Assembly (NCBI RefSeq): GCF_003403095.1
Contig: NZ_CP031555.1
Span: 620,001 to 684,000, forward strand
Direction: 5' to 3'
From: Thalassospira indica
GTDB taxonomy: Bacteria > Pseudomonadota > Alphaproteobacteria > Rhodospirillales > Thalassospiraceae
DNA: 64,000 nt
Shown: in pieces, positions 53,246 through 62,424 of the stretch
Numbering within the stretch: position 1 is the first letter of the stretch
Layout: each line of letters starts with the position of its first letter
Program-made: the position numbers and the translations under genes
The notes under the pieces: model-generated
The model's input: only the letters and a program-made list of their open reading frames with translations
What the model was told of the DNA's origin: nothing
Databases searched by the model: none

Positions 53246-54157
53246 TCAGCGTTCCCAGGGCGGCGCGCCGCCAAATTCCGCCACCAGAAAATCAACAAAG
53301 GCGCGGACACGCGTCGGCAGATATCGGTTTTCCGGATACAGCGTATAGACCGCATGCGACGGTGGCTGGTATTCGGGCAAAACGCGTTTGAGGCGGCCAT
53401 CGCGCAGGTATTCGCCAATTTCCCAATCGGATTTCAAGGCAATGCCGTGACCGTCAAGGCACCAGCGGGTCAGCACTTCGCTGTTATCGGAATCCATGGA
53501 ACCGGCAACCGCCAAGGTTACTGGCGGTTCATCATTCGGCCCTTGCAGGGTCCATTGATATTGCTGTGATCCCGGGAAGCGCAGCAGCAGGCAATTGTGG
53601 TTCAGAAGGTCGGCAGGCACCTTGGGTGTACCGTTCTTTGCAAGGTAATCCGGGCTTGCGACCAGCATGCGTTTGTTAGAAGCCAGCTTGCGCACGATCA
53701 GCGAACTTTCCTTAAGCTCGGCAATGCGGATGGCAAGATCGACCTTGTCTTGCAGCAGATCAAGAAGCCGGTCGGACAGATGCAGGCGGATTTGCACATC
53801 CGGGTTCTGTTCGACGAATTTCGGAATGATCGGGGCGACGAACTTGTTGCCGAACGCCACCGGGCAGGTCAGCGTGACCGGGCCGCGTGTGGTGTTTTTC
53901 TGATTGGCAATCGCGTTTTCGGCTTCCTGCATTTCCGACAGAATGCGCAGGCAATGCCGGTAATAAACATCACCCTCGGTCGTCAGGTTGACCCGCCGCG
54001 TTGTGCGGTTAAGCAGCCGAACCCCCAGACGTTCTTCAAGGCGGGCGATCCGGTTTGACACCACAGCGGCCGAATGACGCAATTCACGCCCGGCCGCAGA
54101 AAGGTTGCCAAGTTCGGCAACACGGACAAAAATCTGAATGTCCTCGAAGTCGGACAT
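53246..54157 (-). CDS. LysR-family transcriptional regulator, divergent from puuD
   Basis: A 303-residue regulator. The N-terminal helix-turn-helix is 'LGNLSAAGRELRHSAAVVSNRIARLEERLGVRLLNR' (residues about 16-51), followed by a periplasmic-binding-like effector domain at about 90-295. The DNA-binding part resembles the AaeR/DsdC-like group that has 'VSNRIARLEERLGVRLLNRTTR'. The gene is divergent from puuD, the classic LysR arrangement, and two palindromes lie between them. Urate or an intermediate is a plausible effector. Confidence 0.88.
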   Translation of the reverse strand: MSDFEDIQIFVRVAELGNLSAAGRELRHSAAVVSNRIARLEERLGVRLLNRTTRRVNLTTEGDVYYRHCLRILSEMQEAENAIANQKNTTRGPVTLTCPVAFGNKFVAPIIPKFVEQNPDVQIRLHLSDRLLDLLQDKVDLAIRIAELKESSLIVRKLASNKRMLVASPDYLAKNGTPKVPADLLNHNCLLLRFPGSQQYQWTLQGPNDEPPVTLAVAGSMDSDNSEVLTRWCLDGHGIALKSDWEIGEYLRDGRLKRVLPEYQPPSHAVYTLYPENRYLPTRVRAFVDFLVAEFGGAPPWER

Positions 54158-54188
54158 GGCGCGGGAAGCTCCTGATGTCTGAAGTCTT

Positions 54189-54228
54189 TTGCATTATTCT
54201 ACGTGCAAATTGGCGGGCACACTGTGCC
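54189..54228. promoter_or_regulatory. Two operator-like dyads between LysR gene and puuD
   Basis: TTGCA-N10-TGCAA spans 54189-54208 and GGCACACTGTGCC, a perfect 13-base dyad, spans 54216-54228. Both lie in the divergent promoter region, 30-70 bases from the LysR start, and are candidates for its binding site. Confidence 0.5.
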
Positions 54229-54410
54229 ATTTTAAAGATTAATTTGAAAGTCATTTTGATTATGCTCAACCCCTAAATAATAGAGCCGGTCGGGTGACTG
54301 TGTTAGGAAACAGATCGACTGGATTGAACCCGGATAAAGCCATCAGAGCGACTTCAAAAGTCCCGGGCATCATCATCAAGGCAGGGCTGCCAGCGCGCCG
54401 GAAACCGCGC

Positions 54411-55634
54411 ATGGGCGAGACGGAGGTTTCAAGCACCGTGGATATTCTGTTTCAGGACTGGATCAATTTGATCCTGCGCTGGGCGCATTTGATTACAGGC
54501 ATCGCCTGGATCGGGTCTTCATTCTATTTCGTGTGGCTGGATCTGAGCTTGCGCAAGCGTCCGGGCATGGATGAAGGCGTTTACGGCGAAGCCTGGATGG
54601 TGCATGGCGGCGGGTTCTATCATGTGAACAAATGGATGGTGGCACCCAGTTCCATGCCCGCAGAATTGCACTGGTTCAAATACGAGGCCTATTTCACCTG
54701 GATTACCGGCTTCGCACTTTTGGTGACCATGTATTACTGGAGTGCCGAAAGCTATCTGATTGACCCAAGCGTTCTTGCACTGACCAAGATGGATGCGATC
54801 CTGATTGGGCTTGGCAGCCTGTTTGCCGGTTGGGTGATCTATGACATCATTTGCAAAAGCGCGATTGGCAAAAGCACCGGTAAGCTGGCCGTCGCCCTGT
54901 TTATCCTGATTATGGCGGCCGCCTATCTGTTTACCCATGTGTTTAGCGGGCGGGGTGCGTTCATCCATGTCGGTGCGATGATTGGCACGATCATGGCCGC
55001 CAACGTGTTTCGCATCATCATTCCCAATCAGAAAAAGGTCGTCGCCAGCCTGATGGCCGGGGAAAAGCCCGATCCGAAACTGGGCCTGCAGGCCAAGCAG
55101 CGTTCAACGCACAATAACTATCTGACCCTGCCGGTGTTGCTGATGATGATCAGCAACCACTATTCGATGCTGTTTTCCCATGATCAGTCCTGGCTGATTG
55201 TCGGCCTGATCCTGATCATCGGTGGGTTGGTGCGCCATTTCTTTAACACGCGCAATGCTGGCGGCACCGGCAAGGCGATTGCATGGCAGCTTCCGTCGGC
55301 TGCGGTCGGTATGGCGATCCTTGCGATGTTTGCATCCTATGATCCGAATGCGGTCAAGCGTGCCGATGAAGATGTTATTACCGCCAATCATGCCCTAGCG
55401 ATCGTCCAGACCCGCTGTTCGACCTGCCATTCGGCGAACCCGAGTGACGAGGGCTTTGACGAAGCCCCGGCAGGCGTGATGTTTGATGATCTGGCCCAGA
55501 TCGAAGCAAATGCGCAGCGTGTTCTCGCACAGGCGGTTATTGGCCGGGCCATGCCGCTTGGCAATATGACGGAAATGACCGACGAGGAACGCGCGCAGCT
55601 TGGCCAGTGGATCCGGGCAGGCATGCCGGAATAA
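54411..55634 (+). CDS. puuD: Membrane urate hydroxylase with cytochrome c domain (PuuD)
   Basis: A 407-residue inner-membrane enzyme that oxidises urate to 5-hydroxyisourate. About eight membrane segments form the N-terminal domain ('ILRWAHLITGIAWIGSSFYFVWLD', 'HGGGFYHVNKW', 'HNNYLTLPVLLMMISNHY'), and a C-terminal periplasmic cytochrome c domain has C336-S-T-C339-H340. Electrons go to the respiratory chain and not to oxygen as in soluble uricase. The ATG at 54411 is the first sensible start; a longer frame from 54294 has no ribosome site and would cross the promoter region. It supplies the step between XdhABC and UraH. Confidence 0.92.
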   Translation: MGETEVSSTVDILFQDWINLILRWAHLITGIAWIGSSFYFVWLDLSLRKRPGMDEGVYGEAWMVHGGGFYHVNKWMVAPSSMPAELHWFKYEAYFTWITGFALLVTMYYWSAESYLIDPSVLALTKMDAILIGLGSLFAGWVIYDIICKSAIGKSTGKLAVALFILIMAAAYLFTHVFSGRGAFIHVGAMIGTIMAANVFRIIIPNQKKVVASLMAGEKPDPKLGLQAKQRSTHNNYLTLPVLLMMISNHYSMLFSHDQSWLIVGLILIIGGLVRHFFNTRNAGGTGKAIAWQLPSAAVGMAILAMFASYDPNAVKRADEDVITANHALAIVQTRCSTCHSANPSDEGFDEAPAGVMFDDLAQIEANAQRVLAQAVIGRAMPLGNMTEMTDEERAQLGQWIRAGMPE

Positions 55635-55739
55635 GCAAACAGGAACGAGATCCAAAGGAAAGAGCGGTCGTAATGCACGACCGCTCCTTTGTGTTGACGG
55701 ATTGCTTTAAGGTCGGCGGGGATGGGGATCAATTCCAAC

Positions 55740-56723
55740 CTAAACGTCAGCGCGATAGTTCATCGGTACCCAGTCATACATGGTGGCATTTTCGCGCACA
55801 TGACCAAATCCCGGGAAGGCGACATGGCAGCCTGCAACCAGGTATTTTTCCTGTACTGCTTCGGCAAAGGCCGCTTCGCGTGATTTGATTGCCATGTCGG
55901 TGTCGCCGTCAAAGGCGATGGCGATATTCGGATCGTCAAACTGCACGACATCGCCATGGGTAATGTCGCCCCAATAAACAAACTTCTCGCCCTTGCTTTC
56001 GATCCAAAGCGCGCTGTGGCCGGGCGTGTGTCCGGGGCGGAAAGTGGTGTTGACCATGCCTTCGATGGCCGGGGCATCGGGAGCATATTTCACAAGCTTG
56101 CCGCTATCGATATAGGGGGTCAGGGCGGCAACCGCCTGATCGAAGAACGCGTGGGCGTCTTCAGGCGCGGCCGCCTTGTTTTCGGCACTGAGCCAGAACG
56201 CGGCATCCGGCTCGGGAACATGGACGGTGGCATTGGCAAAGACCTTGTTGCCGGCCAGTGTCAGGCCACCGGTATGGTCGGGATGAATGTGGGTAATCAC
56301 GACATCATCTACCTGATCAGGGTGATAGCCCGATGCAATCATATTGGCCGGAAGTTTGCCGAGTGCCGGGCCCATCAGATCGCTGGTGCCCGCATCGAGC
56401 AATACAAGACGATCCCCGAAATTCAGCAAATAGGCATTGACCGAAAGATAGGTTGGGGTGCCCTGAAACGCATTGGCAAGGGCCAGGCGGGCCTGTTCGG
56501 GCGTGGTGTTGACATAAAGGTCAGCGATCGGGAACTGGGCCGCACCATCAGAAAGGGCGGTGACTTCGACGTCGCCGACCATGACACGGTAATAGCCCGG
56601 TGCCTGTGTGCCAACCAGCGGTGCCTTTGCCTTTGCGGCCAGTGGCACAAAGACGGTGCTGCCGATCGCGCCAACGGCGCCGGCGGCAAGCGTGCTTTTG
56701 AGCAAATCACGACGTGATAGCAT
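55740..56723 (-). CDS. Tat-exported metallo-beta-lactamase-fold hydrolase
   Basis: A 327-residue protein with a Tat signal ('SRRDLLKSTLAAGAVGAIG', twin Arg at 4-5), then a metallo-beta-lactamase fold. The metal site is 'THIHPDHTGG' (HxHxDH), with later 'RPGHTPGHSALW' and 'YWGDITHGD'. Such exported MBL proteins are usually lactonases, sulfatases or detoxifying hydrolases; the substrate is not readable. It is divergent from a LysR gene 100 bases away, a common regulator/target pairing. It is convergent with puuD. Confidence 0.85.
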   Translation of the reverse strand: MLSRRDLLKSTLAAGAVGAIGSTVFVPLAAKAKAPLVGTQAPGYYRVMVGDVEVTALSDGAAQFPIADLYVNTTPEQARLALANAFQGTPTYLSVNAYLLNFGDRLVLLDAGTSDLMGPALGKLPANMIASGYHPDQVDDVVITHIHPDHTGGLTLAGNKVFANATVHVPEPDAAFWLSAENKAAAPEDAHAFFDQAVAALTPYIDSGKLVKYAPDAPAIEGMVNTTFRPGHTPGHSALWIESKGEKFVYWGDITHGDVVQFDDPNIAIAFDGDTDMAIKSREAAFAEAVQEKYLVAGCHVAFPGFGHVRENATMYDWVPMNYRADV

Positions 56724-56823
56724 TTTTCTTTTCCCTCAAATCATGCCGGTCGGAACCGGCGGGTTGTAAGCTGATGGGGAAAGGCTATAGTGCGATCAGT
56801 CAGTAATCAAATCGATACCAGTC

Positions 56824-57777
56824 ATGGATAATATTGATCATTTCAATTTACGGTCATTTGACCTCAACCTGATGATTGCGTTTGACGCCATGATGCAGGA
56901 AATGAGCGTGACCAAGGCGGCCGAGAAACTGCGTATCGGGCAGTCGGCCATGAGCCACAATCTCAATACCTTGCGCATGTTGCTGGCTGATGATCTGTTT
57001 GTGCGTGTCGGTCAGAAAATGCAGCCGACAGCAAAAGCCCGTGCGCTGGCCGGGCCAGTGCGCACCGCCCTTTCGCAGGCGCAGAATGCCCTTCATGCGA
57101 CGGATTCTTTTGATCCGCAAACCGCCCAACGTGTTTTTCGCTTGGGCGTGACCGGCGAAATGGACATGATTTTGCTGCCGGTTTTGATGCAGCATTTGCA
57201 GCAGCAGGCACCGGGTATCAAGATTTTGAGCCGCACCATCACATCTGAAACGGTTGATGGAATGATCAATGGCGGCGAGATTGATCTGGCGATTGGCTGC
57301 AAAAGCCAACTCGACACAGGCCATTTCGGCGAGGTTCTGTTCAACTCGGAAGTCGCCTGTTGTTTTAATCCCGATATTCTGGATTTGCCGCTGCCGATGT
57401 CACGTGCGCAATATCTGGCATCGCGGCATGCGGTTCTGTCCCAGACCGAGAATGTCGCCGGGTGTGTTGGTGTCGCGCTTCAGGGGATGGGGATTGAACT
57501 TGATGTTGTTCTGGCGGCACCTGATTTCATGCCGCTTCTGGCAGCGGCCCGAAACAGTGCCGTGATTGCCACTGTGCCGTGTCGTATTGCCAACCAGTAT
57601 GCACCGTTATTCGGGTTGTCTTATTGCCCGATGCCGATTGATGTGGCGTTTCCGCCGGTGAGGATGAACTGGGCTGTGTGGACCGACAAGGATGTTGGTC
57701 TGATCTGGTTGCGTGATCAAATCCGCGCAGCAATTAACGCGATCGCGCCGGACCGCGCATTGCAGGCGGCCGAGTAA
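56824..57777 (+). CDS. LysR-family transcriptional regulator, divergent from MBL hydrolase
   Basis: A 317-residue regulator. The helix-turn-helix is 'MSVTKAAEKLRIGQSAMSHNLNTLRMLLADDLFVR' (residues about 23-57), of the NodD/NahR-like group that starts 'LRSFDLNLMIAFDAMM'. The effector domain follows from about 100. It is divergent from the exported metallo-hydrolase gene and probably controls it. The start is the ATG at 56824. Confidence 0.88.
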   Translation: MDNIDHFNLRSFDLNLMIAFDAMMQEMSVTKAAEKLRIGQSAMSHNLNTLRMLLADDLFVRVGQKMQPTAKARALAGPVRTALSQAQNALHATDSFDPQTAQRVFRLGVTGEMDMILLPVLMQHLQQQAPGIKILSRTITSETVDGMINGGEIDLAIGCKSQLDTGHFGEVLFNSEVACCFNPDILDLPLPMSRAQYLASRHAVLSQTENVAGCVGVALQGMGIELDVVLAAPDFMPLLAAARNSAVIATVPCRIANQYAPLFGLSYCPMPIDVAFPPVRMNWAVWTDKDVGLIWLRDQIRAAINAIAPDRALQAAE

Positions 57778-58140
57778 TCCCGGACAAATACAGCCAGAAA
57801 TCAAAACGCCCCGCCGGTCTCCCGACGGGGCGGGAAGCTGGCCGACACGGGGCAGATTGTGGTGCAATAAGCTCAGCGCAGACGAAACTTCCGCGCTCCA
57901 GATAGGCTGTGAAGGCCGCGGCGTCAACATGATCAAAAATTAATCAAAATGTAATCAATGATTGAAAAATAGTCATTCAAAACACGGCTTACGCAAATAT
58001 TGTCCCCGAAATAGCTGTAAAATGGTTTCTTATTGCGTGAGAATCCCTCGATTCGCGATTTTATTCGATATGGCCTCTGAGTCTGGCACGGTTTTAGCAA
58101 GTGCAACGGCGGTGCAATAAAAACTCAGTGGAGGCTATAA
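57778..58140. other. Intergenic region upstream of urtA
   Basis: A GC hairpin (CGCCCCG/CGGGGCG, 57807-57832) lies behind the LysR gene, with an A-run on its left and no T-run on its right, so it would end transcription leftward better than rightward. The segment GGTGCAATAA followed by CTCAG occurs at 57861-57875 and again at 58111-58127, the second copy just before urtA. The DNA from 57930 to 58080 is AT-rich. A sigma-54 promoter lies at 58084. Confidence 0.5.
58084..58099 (+). promoter_or_regulatory. Sigma-54 promoter of the urt operon
   Basis: TGGCACGGTTTTAGCA has the invariant GG (58085-58086) and GC (58097-58098) ten bases apart, and matches TGGCACG-N4-TTGCA with one mismatch. It lies 42 bases before the urtA ATG. 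Urea uptake genes are commonly activated by NtrC with sigma-54 when nitrogen is short, which fits. I do not see a clean NtrC dyad upstream. Confidence 0.85.
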
Positions 58141-59415
58141 ATGAATAAGAAGCTTCAGGCGCTCATTGGCGCCGGGGCCATGGCAGTGTCTGCAATGGCA
58201 ATGTCAGCCGCACAAGCAGCAGAAACCATCAAAGTTGGTGTGCTGCACTCTCTTTCCGGGACGATGGCGATTTCCGAAACCACGCTGAAGGACACTGTTC
58301 TGATGCTGGTCGATGACCTGAACAAGAATGGTGGTCTGCTTGGCAAACAAGTCGAAGCCGTTGTCGTTGACCCGGCTTCTGACTGGCCGCTGTTTGCTGA
58401 AAAAGCCCGCGAACTGATCGAACAGGAACAGGTTGCTGTTGTCTTCGGTTGCTGGACGTCGGTTTCGCGTAAATCGGTTCTGCCGGTCTTCGAAGAACTG
58501 AACAGCATGCTGTTCTATCCGGTTCAGTACGAAGGTGAGGAAAGCTCGCGCAACGTGTTCTACACCGGTGCAGCTCCGAACCAGCAGGCCATTCCGGCTG
58601 TTGATTACCTGATGAGCGAAGATGGCGGCTCTGCCGAGCGTATCGTTCTTCTGGGTACTGACTATGTTTATCCGCGTACCACCAACAAGATCCTGCGTTC
58701 TTACCTGAACGGCAAGGGTATCTCCGATGAAGACATCATGGAGAACTACACCCCGTTTGGCCATTCTGACTGGCAGTCGATCGTTGCTGACGTGAAAGCA
58801 TTCGCATCTGCTGGCAAGAAAACCGCCGTGGTTTCGACCATTAACGGTGACGCGAACGTTCCGTTCTACAAGGAACTGGCAAACCAGGGCATCAAAGCCG
58901 AAGACATTCCGGTTGTTGCCTTCTCGGTTGGTGAAGAAGAACTGGCTGGTATCGATACAGCGCCGCTGGTTGGTCACCTTGCTGCCTGGAACTACTTCCA
59001 GTCTGTTGAGTCCGATGCCAACACGGCCTTCATCGAAAAATGGCACGCCTTCATCGGTGATGAGTCGCGCGTAACCAACGACCCGATGGAAGCAACCTAT
59101 ATCGGCTTTAACATGTGGAAACAGGCTGTCGAGCAGGCTGGCACCACCGATGTCGATGCAGTTCGTCAGGCAATGTATGGCCAGGAAGTTGCAAACCTGA
59201 CCGGCGGTACCGCTGTAATGAACACCAACCACCACCTGTCCAAGCCGGTTCTGATCGGCGAAGTTCAGGATGATGGCCAGTTTGACATCGTTTGGGAAAC
59301 CGAAGGCACCGTCGTTGGCGATGCATGGTCGGACTTCCTTCCGGAAAGCGCAAAGCTGACCGCCGACTGGACCTATCCGTGGGTCTGCGGCAACTGTGAA
59401 AAACCGATGTACTAA
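58141..59415 (+). CDS. urtA: Urea ABC transporter substrate-binding protein
   Basis: A 424-residue periplasmic protein with a signal peptide (cut likely after 'AAQA', about residue 22). 'IKVGVLHSLSGTMAISETTLKDTVLMLVDDLN' (about 27-58), 'VVFGCWTSVSRKSVLPVFEE' and 'NMWKQAVEQAGTTD' are UrtA signatures of the branched-chain amino-acid/urea binding class. It delivers urea to UrtBC. It follows the sigma-54 promoter and GTGGAGGC. The gap to urtB is 126 bases. Confidence 0.95.
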   Translation: MNKKLQALIGAGAMAVSAMAMSAAQAAETIKVGVLHSLSGTMAISETTLKDTVLMLVDDLNKNGGLLGKQVEAVVVDPASDWPLFAEKARELIEQEQVAVVFGCWTSVSRKSVLPVFEELNSMLFYPVQYEGEESSRNVFYTGAAPNQQAIPAVDYLMSEDGGSAERIVLLGTDYVYPRTTNKILRSYLNGKGISDEDIMENYTPFGHSDWQSIVADVKAFASAGKKTAVVSTINGDANVPFYKELANQGIKAEDIPVVAFSVGEEELAGIDTAPLVGHLAAWNYFQSVESDANTAFIEKWHAFIGDESRVTNDPMEATYIGFNMWKQAVEQAGTTDVDAVRQAMYGQEVANLTGGTAVMNTNHHLSKPVLIGEVQDDGQFDIVWETEGTVVGDAWSDFLPESAKLTADWTYPWVCGNCEKPMY

Positions 59416-59541
59416 TTGGTTTCGGATGGGCCGGTCGTGGCAACGCGACCGGCCTGTTCATTTTCAACGCAATCAGCACCTGCCGGCTGTCCGCGTCTTC
59501 TTTATCCAATTTTCCATATTGAATTCAAAGGTTTGGTGATC

Positions 59542-61245
59542 ATGCGCAATGACATGTTTTCAGTGCTGCGCCGTTCTCCGTTCTCATTGGTCAAAACGCG
59601 TGACGTCGCCCTTCGACTGGGTGTCATGATCGCGTGTCTGGCCCTGCTTGTGATCGCAACACCCAATAGCGCACAGGCATTTAGCGACGAAGAACTGCGA
59701 AACATCGCCGAACAGTTAAATGATAAAAGTGCGACCAAAAAGGTCGCGGTGATCGAGGAAATGGCAGCGGACGGTGATCCGCGTGTCGCCCCGATCCTGA
59801 AGGCCATGCTTGACGGTGACCTTTATGTTCGCGACAGCGACGAGCATGTAGTCATCGCCACCAAAAAGGGCAAGGTCTTTACCCATATCGACATCGTCAG
59901 CGGCGAAGAAGTCGGTGAAAGTTCATCCAAGGAACTCTCCAAGATCAAGATCAACAACCGCCTGCGGGGCGCGCTGCGCGATGCGTTGGCGACGCTGAAC
60001 CTGTTTAGCCCGGATCTCAATATCCGAAGCGCTGCGGTCGAGCAGATCATGGATGCCCGTGACCCGGCGATGTTGCCATTGCTTCTGCGCGCGATTGACC
60101 GCGAAGAGGATGAAACGCTTCTGGCACGGATGGAACTGGCGCAGGCCACCATGGCGCTGGCAGCCGGTGAAACCACCGAAGAACGCCTAAGCGCGATTGA
60201 TGTTCTGGCCAGCGAAACCACGCCGCAAATTCGCGCGGTGCTGTCGCAATTTGTCGCCAGTGCGGAGGCAGAAGGTTACGAGCCCGAAGTGGTTGCCGCC
60301 GCAGAGGATGCGCTTGCCTCGGTCGAGGGACGCCTGTCGACCTGGCAGACGATTGGGGATGTCTATCGCGGGATCAGTCTGGGGTCGGTTCTGTTGCTGG
60401 CGGCGGTTGGTCTTGCCATCACCTTTGGTGTGATGGGCGTGATCAATATGGCGCATGGTGAAATGATCATGATCGGTGCCTATACCACCTTTATGGTGCA
60501 GCAGGCGCTGGGATCCATCCTGCCATCCGGGTCGGCATGGTCATTGGTGATTTCAGTGCCAGCCGCCTTTTTGGTCGCAGGCGCCGTCGGGGTTGTGATC
60601 GAACGATCCGTGATCCGTTTCCTCTATGGTCGGCCGCTTGAAACCCTTCTTGCGACATGGGGGGTCAGCCTTGTCTTGCAGCAGGCGATCCGAACGATTT
60701 TCGGGGCGACCAACCAGCAGGTCACCGCACCTGATTTCATGAGTGGCGCGATTGAATTTTCGACCGGTCTGGTGCTGACCTATAACCGGTTGTGGATCAT
60801 TTTGTTTAGCATCATCGTGGTTGCGGGTATTGCAGCGGTGCTGCGTTACACCGCGTTTGGTTTGCAGATGCGCGCCGTTACACAGAACCGGCGCATGGCC
60901 GGATCGGTGGGTATTCGCACCGGTTATGTTGATGCGCTGACCTTTGGTTTGGGGTCGGGGATTGCAGGCATCGCCGGTGTCGCGCTCAGCCAGATTTCAA
61001 ACGTCAGCCCGAACCTTGGTCAGACTTACATTATCGACAGCTTCATGGTTGTCGTGTTTGGCGGGGTCGGGAATCTTTGGGGCACAGTACTGGGCGCGTT
61101 TAGCCTCGGCATTGTGAACAAGTTCCTTGAGCCGATGGCAGGTGCGGTTCTCGCCAAGATCTTTGTCCTGATTGCGCTGATCCTGTTTATCCAGAAACGA
61201 CCCAAGGGGCTGTTTGCCCTTAAAGGTCGCGCGGTGGAGGCCTGA
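59542..61245 (+). CDS. urtB: Urea ABC transporter permease UrtB
   Basis: A 567-residue protein. A signal-like hydrophobic segment (about 25-48) precedes an extracytoplasmic helical region of about 230 residues ('LNDKSATKKVAVIEEMAADGDPRVAPILKAMLDGDL' type repeats, HEAT-like), then an eight-segment LivH-type permease from about 265 with 'GLAITFGVMGVINMAHGEMIMIGAY'. The extra N-terminal region is a normal feature of UrtB. The ATG at 59542 is chosen over the open frame from 59416; the ribosome site (AAAGG) is weak. Confidence 0.92.
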   Translation: MRNDMFSVLRRSPFSLVKTRDVALRLGVMIACLALLVIATPNSAQAFSDEELRNIAEQLNDKSATKKVAVIEEMAADGDPRVAPILKAMLDGDLYVRDSDEHVVIATKKGKVFTHIDIVSGEEVGESSSKELSKIKINNRLRGALRDALATLNLFSPDLNIRSAAVEQIMDARDPAMLPLLLRAIDREEDETLLARMELAQATMALAAGETTEERLSAIDVLASETTPQIRAVLSQFVASAEAEGYEPEVVAAAEDALASVEGRLSTWQTIGDVYRGISLGSVLLLAAVGLAITFGVMGVINMAHGEMIMIGAYTTFMVQQALGSILPSGSAWSLVISVPAAFLVAGAVGVVIERSVIRFLYGRPLETLLATWGVSLVLQQAIRTIFGATNQQVTAPDFMSGAIEFSTGLVLTYNRLWIILFSIIVVAGIAAVLRYTAFGLQMRAVTQNRRMAGSVGIRTGYVDALTFGLGSGIAGIAGVALSQISNVSPNLGQTYIIDSFMVVVFGGVGNLWGTVLGAFSLGIVNKFLEPMAGAVLAKIFVLIALILFIQKRPKGLFALKGRAVEA

Positions 61246-61248
61246 TCC

Positions 61249-62424
61249 ATGACCGATTATCGTCAAAAGTATCAAATGACACCGGTTATTGGCTGGCTGT
61301 TGAAAGACCGCGGCGGGATGATCCTTTTGGGTATCCTGATTGCGGCCGCCATTCTGGTGCCGGCAAGCAACCTTTTGTTGCCCGAAAGCTCCGCCTTCCA
61401 TGTGCCGACCTGGATGGTCAGCCTGCTGGGCAAGTATCTTTGCTATGCGCTGCTGGCGCTTAGTGTCGACCTGATCTGGGGGTTCTGCGGGATTTTGTCA
61501 CTTGGCCACGGGGCGTTCTTTGCGCTCGGTGGGTATGCCATGGGCATGTATCTGATGCGCCAGATCGGCGATCGCGGTGTTTATGGTGATCCGATCCTGC
61601 CGGACTTCATGGTCTTCCTGAACTGGCAGGAATTGCCATGGTACTGGTATGGCTTTGACATGTTCTGGTTCGCCATCGTCATGGCGATGTTTGTGCCGGG
61701 GCTTCTGGCCTTTGTGTTTGGCTTCCTTGCCTTTCGGTCGCGTGTGACGGGTGTGTATCTTTCGATCATCACGCAGGCCATGACCTATGCGTTGTTGCTG
61801 GCCTTCTTCCGCAACGATATGGGCTTTGGTGGCAATAACGGCCTGACCGATTTCAAGGATCTTCTGGGCTATTCGTTGCAATCGGATGGCACACGGGCTG
61901 GCTTGTTTGTCGCGTCCTGTGTGTTTCTTGGCATTTGCTATACGGTGGCGCGCGGCATTACCCAGTCACGTCTGGGCAAGGTGCTGATTGCCATTCGCGA
62001 TGCCGAAAGCCGAGTGCGTTTCACCGGCTACCGGGTTGAATATTACAAGCTGTTTGTCTTTACCGTTTCGGCCGTCATGGCCGGCATCGCTGGCGCACTT
62101 TATGTGCCGCAAGTCGGCATCATCAACCCCGGCGAATTTGCCCCGGCCCTTTCGATTGAAATCGTTATCTGGGTCGCAGTTGGCGGGCGTGGCACGCTTT
62201 ATGGGGCGGTGCTTGGCGCGTTTATCGTCAACTATGCCAAGACCTTCTTTACCGGGGCGATGCCGGATTTCTGGCTGTTCTTCCTGGGCGGGTTGTTCAT
62301 TGCGGTGACCCTGTTCCTGCCGAAAGGTGTGATCGGGGCGGTGCCAGCATTCGGATCGGCAGATCGGCAATCATTGTTCACGACCTGGCGTAAACGACGC
62401 GCAAATGAGGGAGGCAAGGCATGA
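61249..62424 (+). CDS. urtC: Urea ABC transporter permease UrtC
   Basis: A 391-residue LivM-type permease with about ten membrane segments. 'LLALSVDLIWGFCGILSLGHGAFFALGGYAMGMYLM' (about 65-100) and 'NNGLTDFKDLLGY' are UrtC motifs. It pairs with UrtB to form the channel. It starts three bases after urtB and overlaps urtD by four bases. Confidence 0.94.
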   Translation: MTDYRQKYQMTPVIGWLLKDRGGMILLGILIAAAILVPASNLLLPESSAFHVPTWMVSLLGKYLCYALLALSVDLIWGFCGILSLGHGAFFALGGYAMGMYLMRQIGDRGVYGDPILPDFMVFLNWQELPWYWYGFDMFWFAIVMAMFVPGLLAFVFGFLAFRSRVTGVYLSIITQAMTYALLLAFFRNDMGFGGNNGLTDFKDLLGYSLQSDGTRAGLFVASCVFLGICYTVARGITQSRLGKVLIAIRDAESRVRFTGYRVEYYKLFVFTVSAVMAGIAGALYVPQVGIINPGEFAPALSIEIVIWVAVGGRGTLYGAVLGAFIVNYAKTFFTGAMPDFWLFFLGGLFIAVTLFLPKGVIGAVPAFGSADRQSLFTTWRKRRANEGGKA

